Below are positions 7,411-11,851 of a DNA stretch of 11,851 nt, piece after piece. Under the pieces are notes generated by a model, which had not been told where the DNA came from, did no database searches, and saw nothing but the letters and a program-made list of their open reading frames with translations. Both the position numbers and the translations under genes were made by a program. The DNA is taken from positions 1-11,851 of the forward strand of contig CAZSLZ010000113.1 in assembly GCA_964607865.1 (NCBI GenBank), given 5' to 3'. Within the stretch, counting starts at the first letter, position 1; each line of letters opens with the position of its first letter. The DNA is from CAZSLZ01 sp964607865 (GTDB taxonomy: Bacteria > Vulcanimicrobiota > JAJTBE01 > CAZSLZ01).

Positions 7411-7995
7411 TTATTTGTCGCTTAGATATTTTGAAATACCCTCTGGAGTAGGCTTTATAGATTCTTCTCCCGGTTTCCAGTTAGCAGGGCAGACGTCGCC
7501 ATACTCCTCGGTGAATTGCAGGGCTTCCAGTACCCGCAAAGCTTCGTTGACATCCCTGCCCAGAGATAAATCATTTACTACCTGATGGCGGACAATTCCG
7601 TTTTTATCTATGAGAAATAACCCCCGTAAAGCTACTGAATCCTCATGTAATATGCCGTATTCACGGGTAATCTTCTTTGTAATGTCAGATATGAGAGGAT
7701 AATTGATCTTGCCGATTCCTCCCTTTTCAACCGGAGTCTGTTTCCAGGCAAAATGAGAATATTCTGAATCAACAGATATACCCAGGACCTTGCAGTTTCT
7801 TTTCTCGAATTCTTCCAGTTTTTCATTGAAGGCGATTATCTCTGTGGGACATACAAAAGTAAAATCCAGAGGATAGAAAAACAATATCACATACTTTCCC
7901 CGATAATCTGAAAGATTGATACTGGCAAAACTGTTGTCAGGCATTACTGCCCTGGCTTCAAAAACCGGCGCCTGCATGGTAACAAGATTCTTCAT
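7411..7995 (-). CDS. Typical 2-Cys peroxiredoxin (AhpC/Prx1 family)
   Basis: A 194-residue thiol peroxidase that reduces hydrogen peroxide and organic or peroxynitrite substrates in the cytoplasm. The peroxidatic cysteine C49 lies in F-Y-P-L-D-F-T-F-V-C-P-T-E with P42 and T46. Catalytic arginine R124 is in V-A-L-R-G-L-F, and the resolving cysteine C169 is in G-D-V-C-P-A-N-W-x-P-G. This is the 2-Cys dimer or decamer type, close to the C-terminal end. It has the G-G-I-G loop (92-95) but ends K-Y-L without the Y-F motif of oxidation-sensitive enzymes, so it is probably robust to overoxidation. The start at 7995 is chosen because AGGAGG stands 6 bases ahead; a longer open frame to 8052 has no such site. 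It is 65 bp downstream of the HD-GYP gene and closed by the terminator at 7351. Confidence 0.95.
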   Translation of the reverse strand: MKNLVTMQAPVFEARAVMPDNSFASINLSDYRGKYVILFFYPLDFTFVCPTEIIAFNEKLEEFEKRNCKVLGISVDSEYSHFAWKQTPVEKGGIGKINYPLISDITKKITREYGILHEDSVALRGLFLIDKNGIVRHQVVNDLSLGRDVNEALRVLEALQFTEEYGDVCPANWKPGEESIKPTPEGISKYLSDK

Positions 7996-8001
7996 AAAAT
8001 A

Positions 8002-8007
8002 CCTCCT
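8002..8007 (-). promoter_or_regulatory. Shine-Dalgarno fixing the peroxiredoxin start
   Basis: AGGAGG on the minus strand, 6 bases before the ATG at 7993-7995. It lies inside the longer reading frame that begins at 8052, which argues that the extra 19 residues are not translated. Confidence 0.8.
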
Positions 8008-8060
8008 TTTATCTGTAACTGTTTCAACAGAAAAAGGGGGCAAAAAGTTCAAAAATCAAA

Positions 8061-9794
8061 TTATTCCTGCATGACACTTTTCAACCAGCTTCCCTCTTTT
8101 TCGATAATTTCCATGAAAATATCCACGACTTGAGGGTCAAATTGAGTGCCTTTTCCTTTTTTTAACTGCTCCACTGCAAAAGAAAGAGGTTGGGAACTCC
8201 GGTATGGCCGGTTGGAGGTCATTGCGTCAAAAGAATCGGCTACGGCCAGAATCCTTGAAGCCAGTGGAATATTCTCTCCGCCAAGTTTATCGGGGTAACC
8301 TGTTTTGTCATATTTTTCATGGTGATGGTAAATAAACGGAAGAATGGTTTTGAATTCCAAAACCGGTTCAAGAATTTTCGCACCATGGCCGGGATGTTCT
8401 TTCATCTGGGCAAACTCATCATCATTAAGCTTGCCAGGTTTGTTCAATACGTTTTCCTTAATTTTAATTTTACCGATATCATGAAGTAGGGCTGCATATC
8501 TAAGATTTTCAATTTCTTTCTTGTCCATTCCCATTTTCTGGGCGATTCTCACCGAAATATCTGTGACTCTTTCAGAATGGCCCCGGGTGTATTCATCTCT
8601 GGCTTCTATTGCATTTGCCAATGCAATAATCGAAGAAACAAACAGTTTCTGCTTTGCCTGGTTGGCTTCGTTCAGCTGGTTTATATGTTCATTGAGTTCA
8701 TCGATCATCTTGTTAAAGGATTTTTCCAGGCTGCAAACTTCGGCAGTTCTGGTGTTAATATCAATATGGTGGTCCAAATCGCCGCCCGCCACTTTCCTGG
8801 TACTGTCCACAAGTTTGGAAAGAGGATGGGTAATAGAATTGGAAACCGCCATAATAACCATGAAGAGAACGATTAAACCAACGGAACCCACCAAAGCAAA
8901 TCTTTGCTGAAGGGCATAAACCTGGCTTAATATTTCATCCTGAGGATAAACCAGCCCCAGATAAAAACCTGCAATTTTTATGGGGTAGAATGCAATCCAG
9001 GCTTCCTCATTTCTGAGTGGGTCCAGGGTTTTTATGTAGCCTGCTGTGCCGGAAAGCAACTGTCTGGCAAGCTGGGGATTCAAGTTGTTGATGTTGCCTT
9101 CCAGTATTTTGCTTCTATCGGGGTAAGCAATGAATGTCCCTTTGTCATTTACTATGAAACCATAGCCTGTCTTCATAAGTTTTATATGCTGAATTTCCCG
9201 GGTCAGTTCTTCCAGTGAAATGTCAGAGGTGGTTATACCCATCAGTTTTCCATTTTTGTAGAAGGGAACTGAATAAGTGGTCATGAGTATTTCCCCGCCG
9301 CCCTCATCAAAATATGGGGCGGACCAGCGGGGAATTCCGGTTTCAGCCGGGGTTTTAAACCATTCTTTATTAAGATAGTTATAATCCTCGTTTCCCAGAT
9401 CGGTGAAAAGAATGTTTTCCTTATTCCTATAGCAATAGGGGGCAAAAAGTTTTCTCTGCTCTGAGGTTGCATGGGGTGTGAAGCTTATGCATGCCCCGTA
9501 AATATCTGGATTGTTATTTACTGCTTTTTCCAGGTATTTCTTTATTGATTGCGGGGAATAATTATCCAGGCTTTCAAGGTGAACTGCAGTTAAACCGGGC
9601 ATAGTCATGGCGGCGGCAAAGAGGTTTTCAAATTTTTCCTCGTACATTTCGCCCAGAACATAGGCATCTTTCTTTATTTCTTCAACCTGTTGTTCTCTGG
9701 CATATTCGAAATTGAAATATAAGCCCAGAACAAAAATAAGGGCGGTGATTCCCCATATCCAGAAAAGCATGACACTTTTTAAACTTCTTTTCAT
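8061..9794 (-). CDS. Cache-HAMP-HD-GYP sensor phosphodiesterase
   Basis: A 577-residue membrane receptor. Membrane segment 1 is at about 9-28. A double Cache-like extracytoplasmic sensor spans about 35-290 (W-F-x-x-P near 145, the block W-S-x-P-Y-F-D-E-x-x-G-E-I-L-M-T-T-Y-S-V-P-F, then G-x-x-x-G-I-T-T-S-D-I-S-L). Membrane segment 2 is at about 298-319 and HAMP at about 320-372. The HD-GYP domain at about 384-570 has H406, H438-D439 (L-L-H-D-I-G-K), H-H-E 491-493, D496 and G-Y-P 499-501. The metal-binding and GYP residues look intact, so c-di-GMP hydrolysis is expected. In H-H-E-x-x-D-G-T-G-Y-P the first G is lysine here. The ligand bound by the Cache part is unknown. GGGAG lies 6 bases before the ATG. 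The gene begins 37-47 bp after the lipoprotein terminator, leaving little room for its own promoter. Confidence 0.93.
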   Translation of the reverse strand: MKRSLKSVMLFWIWGITALIFVLGLYFNFEYAREQQVEEIKKDAYVLGEMYEEKFENLFAAAMTMPGLTAVHLESLDNYSPQSIKKYLEKAVNNNPDIYGACISFTPHATSEQRKLFAPYCYRNKENILFTDLGNEDYNYLNKEWFKTPAETGIPRWSAPYFDEGGGEILMTTYSVPFYKNGKLMGITTSDISLEELTREIQHIKLMKTGYGFIVNDKGTFIAYPDRSKILEGNINNLNPQLARQLLSGTAGYIKTLDPLRNEEAWIAFYPIKIAGFYLGLVYPQDEILSQVYALQQRFALVGSVGLIVLFMVIMAVSNSITHPLSKLVDSTRKVAGGDLDHHIDINTRTAEVCSLEKSFNKMIDELNEHINQLNEANQAKQKLFVSSIIALANAIEARDEYTRGHSERVTDISVRIAQKMGMDKKEIENLRYAALLHDIGKIKIKENVLNKPGKLNDDEFAQMKEHPGHGAKILEPVLEFKTILPFIYHHHEKYDKTGYPDKLGGENIPLASRILAVADSFDAMTSNRPYRSSQPLSFAVEQLKKGKGTQFDPQVVDIFMEIIEKEGSWLKSVMQE

Positions 9795-9841
9795 CTTTGA
9801 CTCCCTTATAAAACATTTTACAGAAAATTTATGGAGGAATT

Positions 9842-9863
9842 AAAAAAAACCCGGCTAACCGGG
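9842..9863 (-). terminator. Intrinsic terminator after lipoprotein gene
   Basis: A CCCGG/CCGGG stem with a 4-base loop (9850-9863), followed on the minus strand by eight Ts (9842-9849). It is 14 bp beyond the lipoprotein stop. The other strand also has a six-T run after the hairpin, so it could act in both directions, but no plus-strand gene reads into it. Confidence 0.87.
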
Positions 9864-9877
9864 CTTTTTTGTCTGGT

Positions 9878-10510
9878 TTATTCGGTGGGCGGTGCCGGGG
9901 GGGCGCCGATTTCTTCTCTCAGGGTGATGGTTTTTGTCTTGTCACCTTTTTTGAGAACTACAGAGCGATCTTCGATGGAAGATACTACCCAGCCATCTTC
10001 CAGAACCTGCCCCACAGAGGCATTTATGGTTTTTCCGTCTTTTTTCATCATTGCATGTTTTGAATCTCCGATTGTCATTACACCGGTAAGGTTGTAAGAA
10101 TTTTCTTCGGATTCCACTGCAGGAAAAGACGGGGTTTCGCCGGTATCCTTGGGCATTTCGGTCTTTGTAGCTTCAGGTACTGGTGAAGTGTCGGTGGGGG
10201 GCATAATGTCAATGTCAACCACGTCGGTTTCAACTTCCACACCCGGACTTTCCACGGGAGTATCCATGGGTGTTTCGGGGGGTGTTTCGGGGGTTGCTTC
10301 CGGGGTTTCAACCGGAGTAACCACCGGGCTTACCGGAACAGCAGTGATGGTTTCTACCGGGGTTTCAACAGGTGTTGAGGTTACAGTCTGGGTGATGGTT
10401 TCCTTTGGGCCCGCATCTTTCGGCGGAGGGGTTCCGCAACCCACCATTACTACCAGTGTGAATACAACAAACATACACAAAATAGTAAAGATCACGTTAT
10501 GTTTTTTCAT
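9878..10510 (-). CDS. Lipoprotein with PilP/GspC-like C-terminal domain
   Basis: A 210-residue protein with a lipoprotein signal: K-K-H, a hydrophobic stretch at 7-23, and a lipobox M-V-G-C25, giving a probable acylated cysteine at 25. Residues 27-135 are a Thr/Pro/Val/Glu-rich linker (repeats of E-T-P and V-E-T-P) with no recognised fold. The last 60-70 residues look like the small beta domain of PilP and GspC: G-V-M-T-I-G-D-S-x-x-A-M-M, then G-K-T-I-N-A-S-V-G-Q-V-L-E-D-G-W-V-V-S-S-I, and V-V-L-K-K-G-D-K. Those proteins link the outer-membrane secretin to the inner platform of type IV pili or type II secretion. No other pilus gene is in view, so the role is inferred. AGGAG is 7 bases before the ATG. 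It is transcribed alone, with a terminator downstream. Confidence 0.78.
   Translation of the reverse strand: MKKHNVIFTILCMFVVFTLVVMVGCGTPPPKDAGPKETITQTVTSTPVETPVETITAVPVSPVVTPVETPEATPETPPETPMDTPVESPGVEVETDVVDIDIMPPTDTSPVPEATKTEMPKDTGETPSFPAVESEENSYNLTGVMTIGDSKHAMMKKDGKTINASVGQVLEDGWVVSSIEDRSVVLKKGDKTKTITLREEIGAPPAPPTE
10269..10292. repeat. 12-bp tandem repeat in the lipoprotein linker
   Basis: Two exact copies of GGTGTTTCGGGG in tandem, inside a wider degenerate Thr/Pro/Glu-coding region (about 10250-10390). Each copy encodes four residues, so gain or loss would keep the reading frame and change linker length. Confidence 0.8.
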
Positions 10511-10608
10511 GATTATTCTCCTTTACTTGCTTACATTTTTTAATAATACTATTCTAAGATTTGTTCCTCTATCCTCTTTTTAACCCATTAGAAATGAATT
10601 TTTAGGAA

Positions 10609-10638
10609 TTAACAGGTAAAATAAATGAAGGATAGAAT
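10609..10638 (+). promoter_or_regulatory. Candidate sigma70-type promoter for the PAS sensor
   Basis: TTAACA at 10609-10614 and TAGAAT at 10633-10638 with an 18-base spacer, about 46 bases before the ATG at 10685. The match is fair (5 of 6 in each box), but AT-rich intergenic DNA gives such matches by chance. Confidence 0.35.
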
Positions 10639-10684
10639 CGACTGTTAAGTAATATAAAGTATAAACTTATGTATGGAATGATAT

Positions 10685-11851
10685 ATGGAATCGGAAAAAA
10701 ATAAAGATTTTAAATTTATTGTCCTGAGTATAATTTTTGCTTTTACATTTTGGCTTATAGATGCTTTTGTAGTGTTTAAATCTACAACAGGGATATCTTT
10801 TTTACAGGCATTTTTTCCTATAGATACGTTGATTTTATTGAAACGGGGAATAATAACCCTGATTTTTATAACTATGGGCGTTCTGGCAGATCGTTTCCTT
10901 GGGGAATCGAAACAGGAAAGAAGCAAATTGCTGGAAAAATTTACTAGGCAGGAAGAAATACTGGATTCCATGCCGGAACAATTATGGATAATGAACGAAA
11001 ACTTCAAGATAATTTTTGCCAACAGGGAATTCTGCAAATGGTGGGGGTATCGAAAAGAAGAGGTCGCAGGCAGGCTACTGCAGGATATTTTTACACTGCC
11101 GGATTATGAAAAATTTATTGAAACCACCCGGGAGATAAAAGAAAAACAGTGTGAATTGACTCTGGAAGTTGAAAAAAATGAAGAAACCCGCTATGTCAAA
11201 ATCAGTGTGGCAAAAACTGATATTAACGACGGAGAGTATCTTTGCTCTTCCACAGATATTACGTTTCAGAAAAATAAGGAAAAAGAGATTGATACAAAGC
11301 TCAGAAAATGTGAGAAAATCTTTTCTATATCTCCCAACGCAATTCTCCTTTTAAATGAAAAGTTTGTAATAACCAGGTCGAATACCCGTTTACAGGAATG
11401 GTTTAAAATTGAAGAGGAACTTACCGGCAGAAACTTGCTGGAGTTGGATTTCATGCCACTGGAAGACCCTGAAACATTGGAAGAGTTTTTTAACGATAAC
11501 CACCGGTGGGAAAAACATTTTAATGCAAAAATGGAGACCAACCGGTTAAGTTGTTTTATTAAAATTGAAAAGCTGAATTTGAACTCCGGTGAGGATTTTC
11601 GCTACATTGCAATGATTGCCAATAATTCCGAAACGGAAAAAACCCAGAAAGAACTGGCTCAACGAATAAAGGAACTTAACTGCCTTAACCAGATTAATCA
11701 GCTTTTTGAAGGCTTGGGAGCCGGAAATAACCAGATATATGACAAGATTGTCAGGATTATAAATAACTCGTTGAGGTTTCCGAAACAGTCAAGAACTGAA
11801 GTAACAATTAATAACAAAACTTATAAATACGGCACGGTTTCAACGTCGCCA
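10685..11851 (+). CDS. Membrane PAS-PAS sensor protein, N-terminal part (probable kinase)
   Basis: Open to the end of the window: 389 codons and no stop, so the C-terminus and output domain are missing. Two membrane segments sit at about 11-31 and 47-69 with little between them. PAS 1 is at about 90-195 (I-L-D-S-M-P-E-Q-L-W-I-M-N-E-N-F-K-I-I-F-A-N, G-Y-R-K-E-E-V-A-G-R) and PAS 2 at about 210-318 (K-I-F-S-I-S-P-N-A-I-L-L-L-N-E). Then comes E-L-N-C-L-N-Q-I-N-Q-L (330-340), followed by a region ending I-V-R-I-I-N-N-S-L-R-F-P; this resembles a module that precedes the histidine-kinase or phosphatase output in many such sensors. Expected role: a sensory kinase of a two-component system, or a similar output; not visible. 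The start ATG has a weak ribosome site (GGAATG); other nearby ATGs are out of frame. It is divergent from the lipoprotein. Confidence 0.85.
   Translation, partial: MESEKNKDFKFIVLSIIFAFTFWLIDAFVVFKSTTGISFLQAFFPIDTLILLKRGIITLIFITMGVLADRFLGESKQERSKLLEKFTRQEEILDSMPEQLWIMNENFKIIFANREFCKWWGYRKEEVAGRLLQDIFTLPDYEKFIETTREIKEKQCELTLEVEKNEETRYVKISVAKTDINDGEYLCSSTDITFQKNKEKEIDTKLRKCEKIFSISPNAILLLNEKFVITRSNTRLQEWFKIEEELTGRNLLELDFMPLEDPETLEEFFNDNHRWEKHFNAKMETNRLSCFIKIEKLNLNSGEDFRYIAMIANNSETEKTQKELAQRIKELNCLNQINQLFEGLGAGNNQIYDKIVRIINNSLRFPKQSRTEVTINNKTYKYGTVSTSP

Noticed and set aside
7996..8052. Longer N-terminus for the peroxiredoxin (19 extra residues)
   Set aside because: AGGAGG fits the ATG at 7995, and the family normally begins near that point.
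10149..10583. A 144-codon plus-strand frame opposite the lipoprotein linker
   Set aside because: Its Gly/Val/Ser/Thr repeats are just the reverse reading of the Thr/Pro/Glu-coding repeat; there is no ribosome site.
10645..11037. A 130-codon minus-strand frame opposite the PAS sensor start
   Set aside because: It overlaps a continuous 389-codon plus-strand frame with PAS motifs and two membrane segments; the minus frame has no motif.

Overview
The window is an ordinary-looking piece of bacterial chromosome: dense, mostly short intergenic gaps, moderate-to-low GC, and no tRNA, rRNA, IS element, prophage or CRISPR array that I can see. There is no reliable taxonomic marker. A YqfF/PgpH-type 7TM-HD protein, YqeY, a YaaO-like Orn/Lys/Arg decarboxylase near tmk and a Ycf45-like R3H ATPase recall Firmicutes and Cyanobacteria. 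The PilP/GspC-like lipoprotein suggests a cell with type IV pilus or type II secretion machinery, possibly diderm. My best inference is a deep-branching or candidate-phylum bacterium with a Firmicutes-like housekeeping set; this is not proven from the sequence.

Layout. (1) 1-646, minus strand: the N-terminus of a 7TM-HD (PgpH-like) phosphodiesterase, cut by the window edge, preceded by a small glutaredoxin. (2) 793-3278, plus strand, divergent from the first group: an unrecognised 220-aa protein, a GatB/YqeY-domain protein and a membrane-anchored Ser/Thr protein kinase, probably one operon. (3) 3285-7237, minus strand, convergent with the kinase across only 6 bp: a PLP-dependent Orn/Lys/Arg decarboxylase, an R3H-domain AAA ATPase with a TTG start, and thymidylate kinase. 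(4) 7351-9794, minus strand: a Cache-HAMP-HD-GYP sensor phosphodiesterase followed by a typical 2-Cys peroxiredoxin, closed by a strong intrinsic terminator. (5) 9842-10510, minus strand: a lipoprotein with a Thr/Pro/Glu-rich linker and a PilP/GspC-like C-terminal domain, with its own terminator. (6) 10685-11851, plus strand, divergent from the lipoprotein: the N-terminal 389 residues of a membrane PAS-PAS sensor that runs off the window.

The genes suggest signalling (kinase, HD-GYP, PAS sensor, and a possible c-di-AMP phosphodiesterase) beside redox housekeeping (glutaredoxin, peroxiredoxin), nucleotide and polyamine metabolism, and a cell-envelope component. I found no clear new defence or mobile system. 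The points most worth a second look are the kinase with an unassigned membrane/C-terminal module, the decarboxylase/R3H-ATPase/tmk gene set, the unknown 220-aa protein upstream of yqeY, and the PAS sensor whose third region I recognise only by pattern.
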